Part shown: positions 53,527-61,727 of the stretch, piece after piece | Numbering within the stretch: position 1 is the stretch's first letter | Layout of the letters: each line of letters opens with the position of its first letter | NCBI RefSeq assembly: GCF_010668805.1 | Contig: NZ_WUFT01000021.1 | Coordinates: 38,930 to 102,929 of the forward strand | From: Rhizobium phaseoli | GTDB taxonomy: Bacteria > Pseudomonadota > Alphaproteobacteria > Rhizobiales > Rhizobiaceae | Reading direction: 5' to 3' | Length of the DNA stretch: 64,000 nt | Made by a program: the position numbers and the translations under genes | Notes under the pieces: model-generated | Databases searched by the model: none | What the model saw: the letters and a program-made list of their open reading frames with translations, nothing else | Told to the model about the DNA's origin: nothing

Positions 53527-54606
53527 TCAGAGGGCGACCGACAGGGCACTATCGTGTCGGGGGGCCACCTCCTGCGAATTCACCATCGCGCCCGCGAGCT
53601 GGCGGAAAGTGACGAGCCCCAATGTTTCCCCGGAGGCCGATACGACCCTGGCATCGCCCTCTGGCGCCGATGCCAGCATCCGGACGGCCTCTTCGACGGT
53701 CGTGCCTGCCGCAATCGCCAGTCCAACCGGCGCCACACCGGAATGCAGCGGCGTCATGACGGCTTCGACATGGATGACCCGGCCTCGATTGACCTCCTTG
53801 ACGAAGTTGGCGATGTATTCGTCGGCCGGACGCAGAACGATGTCCTGGCTGGTGCCCTGCTGGATGACTTCGCCGTCGCGCAGGATGGCAATCTGGTCGC
53901 CCAGGCGAAGCGCTTCATCGAGATCGTGGGTGATGAAGACGATGGTTTTCTTGATCTCCTTTTGAATGTCGAGAAGCACCGTCTGCATATCCGTGCGAAT
54001 CAAAGGATCGAGCGCCGAATAGGCTTCATCCATGAGAAGGACCGGGGCGTCGTTGGAAAGAGCCCGCGCCAGGCCGACGCGCTGCTGCATGCCGCCGGAA
54101 AGCTGATTGGGATATCTCTGTTCGAAGCCCTTCAGACCGACTCGCTCCAGCCAGCGCATGGCGACGTCGGTCGCTTTCGCGCGCTCCATGCCCTGCACTT
54201 CGAGGCCGAAGATGGTGTTGTCGAGAACATTCCGGTGCGGCAGAAGTGCGAACTTCTGAAACACCATCGCCGTCTGGTGCCGGCGAAACGCCCGCAATTC
54301 GGTCTCGTTCATCTTCACGACATCGACGCCGTCGACCAGCACTTCGCCGGCGGTCGGATCGATCAGCCGATTGATGTGGCGGATCAGCGTCGATTTCCCC
54401 GAACCCGAAAGGCCCATGACGACCTGGATGCGGCCGGAGGGAATCTCGACATTGATATCCCTCAGGCCGAGCACGTGACCGTGCTTTTCGTTGAGCTCGG
54501 TCTTTGACAATCCTTTCTGGACGGCATCGACATGCGCGGTGGGGTTGGGACCGAAGATCTTGTAGAGATGGCGGATCTTGATGCCGCCGAAACGCTGATC
54601 AGCCAT
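53527..54606 (-). CDS. Quaternary-amine ABC transporter ATP-binding protein with CBS-like tail (ProV/ChoV family)
   Basis: A 359-residue ATPase. N-terminal extension IRHLYKIFGPNP is typical of ProV/ChoV. Walker A GLSGSGKSTLIRHI (about residues 64-77), Q-loop MVFQKFALLPHRNVLDN, signature LSGGMQQRVGLARAL, Walker B VLLMDEAYSALDP, H-loop FITHDLDEAL. A single CBS-like region occupies the end (about 290-345). Drives import of glycine betaine, choline or proline betaine. The ATG overlaps the permease stop by eight bases. The start at 54606 is chosen for the MADQRF opening and this overlap. Confidence 0.88.
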   Translation of the reverse strand: MADQRFGGIKIRHLYKIFGPNPTAHVDAVQKGLSKTELNEKHGHVLGLRDINVEIPSGRIQVVMGLSGSGKSTLIRHINRLIDPTAGEVLVDGVDVVKMNETELRAFRRHQTAMVFQKFALLPHRNVLDNTIFGLEVQGMERAKATDVAMRWLERVGLKGFEQRYPNQLSGGMQQRVGLARALSNDAPVLLMDEAYSALDPLIRTDMQTVLLDIQKEIKKTIVFITHDLDEALRLGDQIAILRDGEVIQQGTSQDIVLRPADEYIANFVKEVNRGRVIHVEAVMTPLHSGVAPVGLAIAAGTTVEEAVRMLASAPEGDARVVSASGETLGLVTFRQLAGAMVNSQEVAPRHDSALSVAL

Positions 54607-55486
54607 GGACGATCTCCCGGTGCTTCTGGAGCCTCTTGCCATACGCCTGGCTGACTCGGTCGAAGATGATGGCGATGCCGACGATGGCAAGGCCGTTGAA
54701 AATACCCAGGGTGAAATATTGGTTGGCAATCGCCTTCAGCACCGGCTGGCCGAGGCCTTGGACGCCGATCATCGACGCGATGACCACCATGGCAAGCGCC
54801 ATCATGATCGTCTGGTTGATGCCGGCCATGATGGTGGGAAGGGCCAGCGGCAGCTGCACCTTGAAGAGCTTCTGCGACTTTGATGTTCCGAAGGCGTCGG
54901 CTGCTTCGAGCACATCCTTGTCGACGAGCCGGATACCGAGATCGGTCAAACGGATCATCGGCGGAATGGCGTAGATGACGACGGCGATCAGGCCAGGCAC
55001 CTTGCCGATGCCGAGCAGCATGACGACCGGGATGAGGTAGACGAAACTCGGCATGGTCTGCATGACGTCGAGGATCGGATTGACGACGCGCTGCAACCGG
55101 TCGGAGCGTGCCATCAGGATGCCCATCGGAATGCCGATGGCGATGGAAAGAACCGTGCAGACGAAGATCATCGAGACCGTCCGCATCGTATCGTCCCACA
55201 TGTCGAAATAGCCGATCAGCAGCAGCGTCACCAGACAGCCGAAGACAACCTTCACGCTGCGGCTGCCAAGCCATGCGATGGCTAGGATGATCGCGGTAAT
55301 GATCGGCCACGGCGTCTGCGTCATGAAGCGTTCGGCGGCGATGAGGAAATGCTGCAACGGAACGAAGAGGGTTTCGATGCCGTCGCCGTAGGCGCGGGTA
55401 AATCCGCGAAAGCCGTCATCGATCGCCTTCTTCAGATTGCGAAGCGCGTCGTCATCCATATGCGGGAATTTATAAAACCATTCCAT
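54599..55486 (-). CDS. Quaternary-amine ABC transporter permease (ProW family)
   Basis: A 295-residue permease with six or so membrane segments and the family motif SIAIGIPMGILMARSDRLQRVVNPILDVMQTMPSFVYLIPVVMLLGIGKVPGLIAVVIYAIPPMIRLTDLGIRLVD (about 115-190) that contacts the ATPase. The N-terminus (FYKFPHMDDDALRNLKKAID) is the short leader of ProW-like proteins. GGGGA precedes the ATG at 55486. Confidence 0.87.
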   Translation of the reverse strand: MEWFYKFPHMDDDALRNLKKAIDDGFRGFTRAYGDGIETLFVPLQHFLIAAERFMTQTPWPIITAIILAIAWLGSRSVKVVFGCLVTLLLIGYFDMWDDTMRTVSMIFVCTVLSIAIGIPMGILMARSDRLQRVVNPILDVMQTMPSFVYLIPVVMLLGIGKVPGLIAVVIYAIPPMIRLTDLGIRLVDKDVLEAADAFGTSKSQKLFKVQLPLALPTIMAGINQTIMMALAMVVIASMIGVQGLGQPVLKAIANQYFTLGIFNGLAIVGIAIIFDRVSQAYGKRLQKHREIVHG

Positions 55487-55550
55487 TTGGATCCCCTTTT
55501 TCTTCAAAGAGCCGCTGCAGTCTTTTTTGATTTTTATCGGCTGTGAGAAG

Positions 55551-55571
55551 CGGTGCGCTTTTCGCGCACCG
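55551..55571 (-). terminator. Hairpin between binding protein and permease genes
   Basis: CGGTGCGC (55551-55558), five-base loop, GCGCACCG (55564-55571). In the 97-base gap after the binding-protein gene. On the coding (reverse) strand no T-run follows at once, so it probably acts as a partial terminator or mRNA-stabilising stem, giving more binding protein than permease. Confidence 0.5.
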
Positions 55572-55583
55572 CGATAGTCAGTG

Positions 55584-56585
55584 TTAAAGCGCAGCTTCGA
55601 TCTTCGTGGCTGCCTCAGGCGAGACCCACTTGCTCCAGATGTCCTTGTTTTCTTTCAGGAAGTGCTTGGCGCCATCTTCACCAGTTGCCTGGTTGTCGGT
55701 CATCCACGACATCAGCTTGTTGACTGTGTCGTTGCTCCAGGAGCGCTTCGCCAGGTAGTCCATGACTTCAGGCCCGACCTTTTCCGAGAAGGGCTTGGCA
55801 ACCAGGGTGACGACGTGATCGACCGGCCAGGCGTTGGGCTTGGGGTCGGGGCAATCGGCAACGGTGTTGCAACGCTTCCATTCGGCGGCATCGCTCGGCA
55901 CGCCGGCTTCCAGCTTGACCATCTGATATTTGCCGAGCAGCGCGGTCGGCGCCCAGTAATAGCCGGCCCAGCCTTCCTTGCGCTCGTAAGCCTTGGCGAT
56001 CGAACCGTCGAGGCCAGCGGCCGAGCCGGTATCGACTAGGGTGAAGCCAGCCTTCTCGGCCTCAAAGGCCTTGTAGAGCTGCGAGGTGACGACAGTGCCG
56101 CCCCAGCCTTGCGGGCCGTTGACGATGGCACCCTTTTTCGGATCCTCAGGATCGGGGAAGAGTTCCGGATGCTTCAGCACATCGCCGATCGTCTTGATAT
56201 CGGGATGTGCATCGGCGAGATATTTCGGAATCCACCAGCCCTGCACGCCGCCGTCGGGCAGCGGCGAGCCGACCTGAACGATGCGGCCTTCTTCCGTGCC
56301 CTTCTTGACGACGTCGGGGAGAAGATCGATCCAGGCTTCGGGCGCGATATCCGGCTGGCCTTTTTCGGCCATGGAGGTGATCGTCGGGACGGTGTCGCCA
56401 ACGGTAATGTCAGCGCTGCAGCCATAACCTTCGTTCAGGATGAACTTGTCCAGGTTGGAGAGAACTTCGGCGCTCTGCCAGTTCATGCTGGCGATGGTCA
56501 CGCTGCCGCATTCGGCGGCGCTGGCGAAAGACGCTCCGCCCATCAGGCCGAGTGTCAGACATGTCGATGCGAGTAGTTTTTTCAT
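55584..56585 (-). CDS. Quaternary-amine ABC transporter solute-binding protein (ProX/OpuAC family)
   Basis: A 333-residue periplasmic protein with Sec signal (residues 1-23, ending SFASAAEC). The mature part is of the OpuAC type: GSVTIASMNWQSAEVLSNLDKFILNEGYG, then Trp/Tyr-rich segments PEAWIDLLP, GGVQGWWIPKYL and WAGYYWAP that could form the aromatic cage binding a quaternary ammonium. Cys24 follows the cleavage site directly, so a short lipoprotein-like variant is conceivable, but there is no LxxC lipobox of usual form. The ligand is glycine, choline or proline betaine; the neighbours favour a methylated proline. Confidence 0.87.
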   Translation of the reverse strand: MKKLLASTCLTLGLMGGASFASAAECGSVTIASMNWQSAEVLSNLDKFILNEGYGCSADITVGDTVPTITSMAEKGQPDIAPEAWIDLLPDVVKKGTEEGRIVQVGSPLPDGGVQGWWIPKYLADAHPDIKTIGDVLKHPELFPDPEDPKKGAIVNGPQGWGGTVVTSQLYKAFEAEKAGFTLVDTGSAAGLDGSIAKAYERKEGWAGYYWAPTALLGKYQMVKLEAGVPSDAAEWKRCNTVADCPDPKPNAWPVDHVVTLVAKPFSEKVGPEVMDYLAKRSWSNDTVNKLMSWMTDNQATGEDGAKHFLKENKDIWSKWVSPEAATKIEAAL

Positions 56586-56652
56586 TGTCGTTCCCTCTAT
56601 TTAGCGGCTGGTCTTGCCGAGCGGGGTGCCGCAGTGCCCGCCCCAACGGTCG

Positions 56653-57447
56653 TCAGGAAGCCTTTCCCATACTCACCGATTTCTCAAATGCGGCCGACAA
56701 TCCCTTGGCGACCGATGCGTCAAATCCCGCGCCGCGCATGCCTTCGATGGCTGCCGCCGTCGTGCCGCGATAATCGAGAAAGGTCTGAACGACGTCCCCG
56801 GGATTTTGGTCGCGTCGCTCCAAAAGGCGACCGGCTCCCGTCATCACCGTATTGACGGCGCGGCGCGCAATCTCCGCCGGCAGGCCGTGGGCGACGGCAT
56901 CATCCATCATGGCGGCTGCAAGCAGCGCCGGGAACGCCGGTCCGGAGCCCGAAAGGCCGGTGAGGTAATCGATGTCGCTTTCCCTCGCGACCTCGTCCTC
57001 CGACCCGCAGGCCTCGAAAATGGCGCGGACGACGGCCCGGTCATTTTCCGTGACCTCGCTTGTGCCGATCCAGGGCGTATAGGACTTAGCCACCTCCGCG
57101 GCCGCATTCGCCAGGGCGCGGACGACACGGCCGGTCTTGTGGTGTTGGGAAAGGGCGGCGAGACCAATACCCGCCATAACCGAAATGACGAGCTTGCCGC
57201 CGGCGTCGACATCAAGGGGATACCAGTCATCAGGACGGACGGAGAGGAAGATCACGTCCGAGCGGTCGGCAAGCGCCTGATTGTCGGTGGTCCAGAAAGA
57301 ATTCAGGAAACGATCCGGCTGTTTACCGCGATAGGAAAGAGAGAGATTTCGAGGCTCTAGCAAACCCGCGCCGATGATCGAGGCGGCGATGGCTCCGCCC
57401 AGCCAGCCGCTGCCGCCAATAATACCGATCTTCAAGGAAGTGCTCAT
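56653..57447 (-). CDS. Pyrroline-5-carboxylate reductase family protein (ProC-like)
   Basis: A 264-residue reductase. The NAD(P) motif is IGIIGGSGWLGGAIAASIIGAG (about 6-27). The C-terminal P5C domain shows DIDYLTGLSGSGPAFPALLAAAMMDDAVAHGL and the ETVAG-like QTFLDYRGTTAAAIEGM. The family normally reduces pyrroline-5-carboxylate to proline in the last step of proline synthesis. Here it lies in a cluster for methylated-proline uptake and demethylation, so it may work on a related cyclic imine. It is 13 bases after the TetR gene. Confidence 0.82.
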   Translation of the reverse strand: MSTSLKIGIIGGSGWLGGAIAASIIGAGLLEPRNLSLSYRGKQPDRFLNSFWTTDNQALADRSDVIFLSVRPDDWYPLDVDAGGKLVISVMAGIGLAALSQHHKTGRVVRALANAAAEVAKSYTPWIGTSEVTENDRAVVRAIFEACGSEDEVARESDIDYLTGLSGSGPAFPALLAAAMMDDAVAHGLPAEIARRAVNTVMTGAGRLLERRDQNPGDVVQTFLDYRGTTAAAIEGMRGAGFDASVAKGLSAAFEKSVSMGKAS

Positions 57448-57460
57448 CTCGGGCTTTCCT

Positions 57461-58090
57461 CTAATCGGGCTTGTGGCCGTGCCGGGAGAAGAAGCGGTCG
57501 AGCTCCCTCTGCTGCGGCACTTCGCCCGTGTAGATCGCGATATATTCGGGAATCCGTTTCATGCGGACGGCGAGTTCCTCCCTCGATTGCATGGAGATGT
57601 ATCCGATCTGGACGAGGTAAGTTGTACGCGCTCTGACATCCGATGTCGTTTCTGGTAACCCGAACCGCATGAACATGCGCTTGAGCGCCTCCAGGCGAAT
57701 CTGATCGGCCTGCTGGACCTCTGCGAGAAGTTCGTCGGACTGCAGCGCCCAACTGCGCACGGCAAATTCGAACTTCGCGTCGAACAGATCGTTGTCGAGC
57801 CAGCAATCGAAGACGTTGAGCATCGCTTCGGCGAGCGATTCCGCATAGGCCTCAGATCGCTTGACGATGTTGCCGGTGTTTTTGTCGCGCCATAGCGCCA
57901 CGAGTGCACTCAACAGCTCCTCCCGATCCTTGAAGAACCAGTAGAAGCTCGTGCGCGAGAGATTGAGCTTTTTCGCCAGCGGCAGAATTTTCACCGAATC
58001 CACGCCGGACTCCAGCAGTGCGTGGTAAGCTGCTTCCAGCCATCCCTCCTGTGATCCGCGCCAACCGGTGTCGTTCAAAGCCTGATCCAT
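57461..58090 (-). CDS. TetR-family regulator of the betaine/N-methylproline cluster
   Basis: A 209-residue TetR protein. The N-terminal domain (about 10-65) shows WLEAAYHALLESGVDSVKILPLAKKLNLSRTSFYWFFKDREELLSALVALW, with the HTH ending in FYWFFKDRE. The C-terminal domain has the SREELAVRMKRIPEYIAIYTG tail. It is divergent from the demethylase gene and its start is 145 bases from that ATG; two inverted AATGTACA-type sites lie between. It is co-transcribed with proC-like and perhaps the transporter genes. Confidence 0.86.
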   Translation of the reverse strand: MDQALNDTGWRGSQEGWLEAAYHALLESGVDSVKILPLAKKLNLSRTSFYWFFKDREELLSALVALWRDKNTGNIVKRSEAYAESLAEAMLNVFDCWLDNDLFDAKFEFAVRSWALQSDELLAEVQQADQIRLEALKRMFMRFGLPETTSDVRARTTYLVQIGYISMQSREELAVRMKRIPEYIAIYTGEVPQQRELDRFFSRHGHKPD

Positions 58091-58130
58091 AGGTTATCTC
58101 CTATCAAAATCCGAGGCCGCGTACAAGAAA

Positions 58131-58192
58131 AATGTACAGAAGTGTCTAAAATGGCGACCCGAATGTTTTAAATATTGACACATATGTACATT
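58131..58192. promoter_or_regulatory. Paired inverted AATGTACA sites: putative TetR operators
   Basis: AATGTACAGAAGTGTC at 58131-58146 and, inverted, GACACATATGTACATT at 58177-58192; the two are 14/16 identical when one is reversed. A TTGACA (58175-58180) overlaps the second site, so a bound repressor would cover the demethylase promoter and probably the tetR promoter too. Confidence 0.55.
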
Positions 58193-58235
58193 GCACCTAG
58201 CGTCCCTCTGGTATTTTTAATCGGAACCACGGCCC

Positions 58236-60272
58236 ATGTCGAACGATCCTCTCCTTCAGCCCTATCAGCTCAAGCACTTGACGTTGCGTAACCGTATCAT
58301 CGTCACCTCGCACGAGCCGGCCTATCCCGAGGACGGCATGCCGAAAGAGAAGTATCGCGCCTACACGGTGGAGCGGGCAAAGGGCGGCGTGGCGCTGACG
58401 ATGACGGCGGGCTCAGCTGCGGTGTCCAGGGATAGTCCGCCGGTTTTCAACAATCTGCTGGCTTACAAGGACGAAATCGTTCCGTGGATCAGGGAAATGA
58501 CTGATGCAGTGCACGAAGATGGGGCGGCGATCATGATCCAGCTCACCCATCTCGGCCGGCGCACACGCTGGGACAAGGGCGACTGGCTGCCCGTCGTTGC
58601 CCCATCGCATCACCGTGAGGCTTCGCACCGCGCCTTTCCGAAGAAGTTGGAAGATTGGGACATCGAGCGCATCATCAAGGATTTCGCCGACGCAGCCGAA
58701 CGCATGAAGGCGGGCGGTATGGATGGCGTCGAACTTGAGGCTTACGGCCACTTGATCGACCAGTTCACGTCGCCGCTCACCAACGAGCTCGAAGGTCCCT
58801 ATGGCGGTTCGCTCGATAACCGGCTGCGTTTCTGTTTCGATGTGTTCAAGGCGATCCGGCAGAGGGTCGGGAACGACTTCATCCTGGGCGTGCGCTATAC
58901 CGCCGACGAATGTCTTCCCGGCGGCACCGGCAAGGCCGAAGGCATCGAAATCTCCAAGCGCCTGAGGGACAGCGGCCTTATCGATTACCTGAACGTGATC
59001 CGCGGTCACATCGATACCGACGCCGGCCTGACCGATGTGATCCCGATCCAGGGCATGGCGAATTCGCCGCATCTCGATTTCGCCGGCGAGATCCGCGCCG
59101 CGACCAACTTTCCGACCTTCCATGCGGCGAAGATCCCTGATGTCGCCACCGCGCGCCACGCGATCGCCTCCGGCAAGGTCGACATGATCGGCATGACCCG
59201 CGCCCACATGACCGACCCGCACATCGTTCGCAAGATCATCGAAAAGCGGGAAGAGGACATTCGTCCCTGCGTCGGCGCCAATTACTGTCTCGACCGCATT
59301 TACCAGGGCGGGGCGGCCTACTGCATCCACAATCCCGCCACCGGCCGCGAGCAGACCATGCCGCATATCGTGGCGAAGGCTGACGCCAGGAAGAAGGTCG
59401 TCATCGTCGGCGCCGGCCCGGCCGGTCTGGAAGCGGCGCGCGTTGCCGGAGAACGCGGTCACCAGGTGGTCGTTTTCGAAGCGGCGAACAATCCCGGCGG
59501 CCAGATCCGCCTCACCGCCCGGAGCGAGCGCCGAAAGGAAATGATCAGCATCATCGACTGGCGCATAAGCCAGTGCGAGAAATACGACGTCACCTTCCGC
59601 TTCAACACCTGGGCGGAAGCCGACACGATCGAAGCCGAGAATCCCGATGTCGTCATCATCGCGACCGGCGGCTTGCCGCATACCGAGGTTCTCGCGCGCG
59701 GCAACGAGCTGGTGATCTCGTCATGGGACATCATCTCCGGTGATGTGAAGCCCGGAACCAACGTGCTGATCTTCGACGATGCCGGCGACCATGCCGGTCT
59801 TCAGGCGGCGGAGTTTCTGGCCAAGGCGGGCGCTAAGGTCGAGATTATGACGCCGGATCGGTCCTTCGCGCCCGAGGTCATGGCCATGAACCTAGTTCCC
59901 TATATGCGCTCTTTGCAGAAGCATGACGTGACCTTCACCGTGACCTATCGCCTGGAGGCCGTTGAGAAGAGCGGCAACCAACTCGTCGCGCATGTCGGCA
60001 GCGATTACGGCGGGATTGCCAAGCAAAGCAGCTTCGACCAGATCGTCGTCAACCATGGGACCATCCCGCTCGACGAACTCTATTTCGAGCTGAAACCCAA
60101 CTCGAGCAATCTCGGTGAGGTGTCGCACGACCAGCTTCTCCAGGGAGAACCTCAGTCGGTCATTCGTAATCCCGAGGGCAAGTTTCAGCTCTTCCGGATC
60201 GGTGATGCTGTCGCTGCGCGCAACACACATGCCGCCATTTATGACGGCTTGCGCATCGCCAAGGATGTATGA
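58236..60272 (+). CDS. NADH:flavin oxidoreductase/trimethylamine-dehydrogenase-like demethylase (N-methylproline demethylase-like)
   Basis: A 678-residue enzyme of the TMADH/2,4-dienoyl-CoA reductase type: an FMN-binding Old Yellow Enzyme barrel (about 5-345), an iron-sulfur segment (about 340-370), then two FAD/NAD Rossmann domains (VVIVGAGPAGLEAARVAGERG near 390). The iron-sulfur Cys positions are 345, 351 and 363; residue 348, a Cys in TMADH, is Ala. Family members demethylate trimethylamine, dimethylglycine or N-methylproline, giving formaldehyde, and pass electrons to ETF. ETF genes and a formaldehyde dehydrogenase follow. Annotation as N-methylproline demethylase rests on remembered family resemblance. 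Confidence 0.82.
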   Translation: MSNDPLLQPYQLKHLTLRNRIIVTSHEPAYPEDGMPKEKYRAYTVERAKGGVALTMTAGSAAVSRDSPPVFNNLLAYKDEIVPWIREMTDAVHEDGAAIMIQLTHLGRRTRWDKGDWLPVVAPSHHREASHRAFPKKLEDWDIERIIKDFADAAERMKAGGMDGVELEAYGHLIDQFTSPLTNELEGPYGGSLDNRLRFCFDVFKAIRQRVGNDFILGVRYTADECLPGGTGKAEGIEISKRLRDSGLIDYLNVIRGHIDTDAGLTDVIPIQGMANSPHLDFAGEIRAATNFPTFHAAKIPDVATARHAIASGKVDMIGMTRAHMTDPHIVRKIIEKREEDIRPCVGANYCLDRIYQGGAAYCIHNPATGREQTMPHIVAKADARKKVVIVGAGPAGLEAARVAGERGHQVVVFEAANNPGGQIRLTARSERRKEMISIIDWRISQCEKYDVTFRFNTWAEADTIEAENPDVVIIATGGLPHTEVLARGNELVISSWDIISGDVKPGTNVLIFDDAGDHAGLQAAEFLAKAGAKVEIMTPDRSFAPEVMAMNLVPYMRSLQKHDVTFTVTYRLEAVEKSGNQLVAHVGSDYGGIAKQSSFDQIVVNHGTIPLDELYFELKPNSSNLGEVSHDQLLQGEPQSVIRNPEGKFQLFRIGDAVAARNTHAAIYDGLRIAKDV

Positions 60273-60316
60273 TCGCAAGAGAGGCCGCTCGCCGGCCGCT
60301 CATTTCGAGGGATGGC

Positions 60317-60919
60317 ATGAATTTACGTGAGGAAAGCCTCCAGCTTTTCGTGGATGCGGCGTCTGCGGCTTTCGACCGATTCGCCAACGCCCCGGAAGCA
60401 CGCCGCTCGATCGGTCAGTTTTTTGCGGCGTTGGAGCGGGCGGGAGCCGCGCGCGCGGGAGAGGGGAGCCGGTTGCCCGTGTGTCATCACCTCGATCTGG
60501 CGCTCGCGATCGATACGTCTTATCCTTCGCTGACGGGATTGATCGAGGCGTTCAAAGGCATCGAGCCGATGCTTGAATGGCGTCGGCGCACCAAGTATGA
60601 CCACACGGCGGGCGACAATTTCGTCGATGGGCATGCCAATGCCATGATCATCGGCCCGGGAGGAGTGGAGGAGCGGAACGACCTGTGGCTCGGGGTGACG
60701 TTGATGGCGCCTCACATGCGCTATCCGGACCATGAGCATGAGCCCGAGGAAGTCTATCTGGTGCTTTCCGAGGGAGAGTTTCAGCAAGGGGAGGGGGACT
60801 GGTTTTCGCCTGGTCTCGGCGGATCGTTCTATAATATCCCTGGAATCAAACATGCCATGAGGTCGGTGGACACGCCGCTCTTCGCCTTCTGGGCGCTGCT
60901 TACCGAACAGCCGCACTGA
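60317..60919 (+). CDS. DMSP-lyase-like cupin (DddQ family) with complete metal site
   Basis: A 200-residue protein: helical N-terminus (1-85) and a C-terminal cupin (from about 105). MRYPDHEHEPEEVYLVLSEGEF gives His141, Glu145 and Tyr147, and FYNIPGIKHAM gives His179. This spacing equals, as I recall it, that of the DddQ ligands His125, Glu129, Tyr131 and His163. DddQ splits dimethylsulfoniopropionate into DMS and acrylate; relatives outside marine bacteria may act differently. ATG 60317 with GAGGG upstream is chosen over the longer frame that opens inside the previous gene. Confidence 0.78.
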   Translation: MNLREESLQLFVDAASAAFDRFANAPEARRSIGQFFAALERAGAARAGEGSRLPVCHHLDLALAIDTSYPSLTGLIEAFKGIEPMLEWRRRTKYDHTAGDNFVDGHANAMIIGPGGVEERNDLWLGVTLMAPHMRYPDHEHEPEEVYLVLSEGEFQQGEGDWFSPGLGGSFYNIPGIKHAMRSVDTPLFAFWALLTEQPH

Positions 60920-60954
60920 CGGCCCGAAGTCTGGAAAATATAGGGGTTTTGCAA

Positions 60955-61704
60955 ATGAAGATTCTCGTGCCCGTGAAGCGGGTCGTCGACTACAACGTGA
61001 AGATCCGGGTGAAGCCGGATGGCACGGGTGTCGAGCTTGCCAATGTGAAGATGTCGATGAACCCGTTCGACGAGATCTCGGTGGAAGAGGCCTTGCGGCT
61101 GAAGGAAGCCGGCAAGTGCGAGGAAGTGATCGTCGTTTCGATCGGTCCGGCCAAGGCCGAGGAGACGTTGAGGACCGCCCTTGCCATGGGCGCCGACCGG
61201 GCGATCCTGGTCGAGACCGACGATGCCGTCGAGCCGCTGACGGTCGCCAAGATCCTCAAGGGCATCGTTGATGCCGAGCAGCCGGGTCTTGTCATCGTCG
61301 GCAAGCAGGCGATCGATGACGATTCGAACCAGACCGGCCAGATGCTGGCAGCCCTGCTGGGGTCCGCCCAGGCGACCTTCGCCTCGAAGATCGAGATCGG
61401 GGATGGCAGGGCTGAGGTCACCCGCGAGGTCGATGGCGGCCTGCAGACGATCGAGATCACGCTGCCAGCGGTGATCACCTCGGATCTGCGGCTGAACGAA
61501 CCGCGTTACGCCTCGCTGCCGAACATCATGAAGGCGAAGAAGAAGCCGCTCGACAAGAAGGCTCCTTCCGATTTCGGTGTTTCCACGACGCCACGGCTGA
61601 AGGTGTTGAAGACCGAAGAGCCGTCGGGCCGCAAGGCCGGCGTCAAGGTCAAGTCGGTCGCCGAACTGGTCGACAAGCTCAAGAACGAAGCCGGCGTGCT
61701 TTAA
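60955..61704 (+). CDS. etfB: Electron transfer flavoprotein beta subunit
   Basis: A 249-residue EtfB, the usual length. N-terminal MKILVPVKRVVDYNVKIRVKPDGTGVEL, the ETF motif SMNPFDEISVEEALRLKEAG and the AMP-binding region GKQAIDDDSNQTGQM are typical of the group I ETFs. With EtfA it accepts electrons from flavin dehydrogenases and passes them to ETF-ubiquinone oxidoreductase. Placement directly after the demethylase and cupin suggests a dedicated ETF for N-demethylation. Confidence 0.93.
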   Translation: MKILVPVKRVVDYNVKIRVKPDGTGVELANVKMSMNPFDEISVEEALRLKEAGKCEEVIVVSIGPAKAEETLRTALAMGADRAILVETDDAVEPLTVAKILKGIVDAEQPGLVIVGKQAIDDDSNQTGQMLAALLGSAQATFASKIEIGDGRAEVTREVDGGLQTIEITLPAVITSDLRLNEPRYASLPNIMKAKKKPLDKKAPSDFGVSTTPRLKVLKTEEPSGRKAGVKVKSVAELVDKLKNEAGVL

Positions 61705-61727
61705 GCCAGGAAAGAGAGAACACCATC

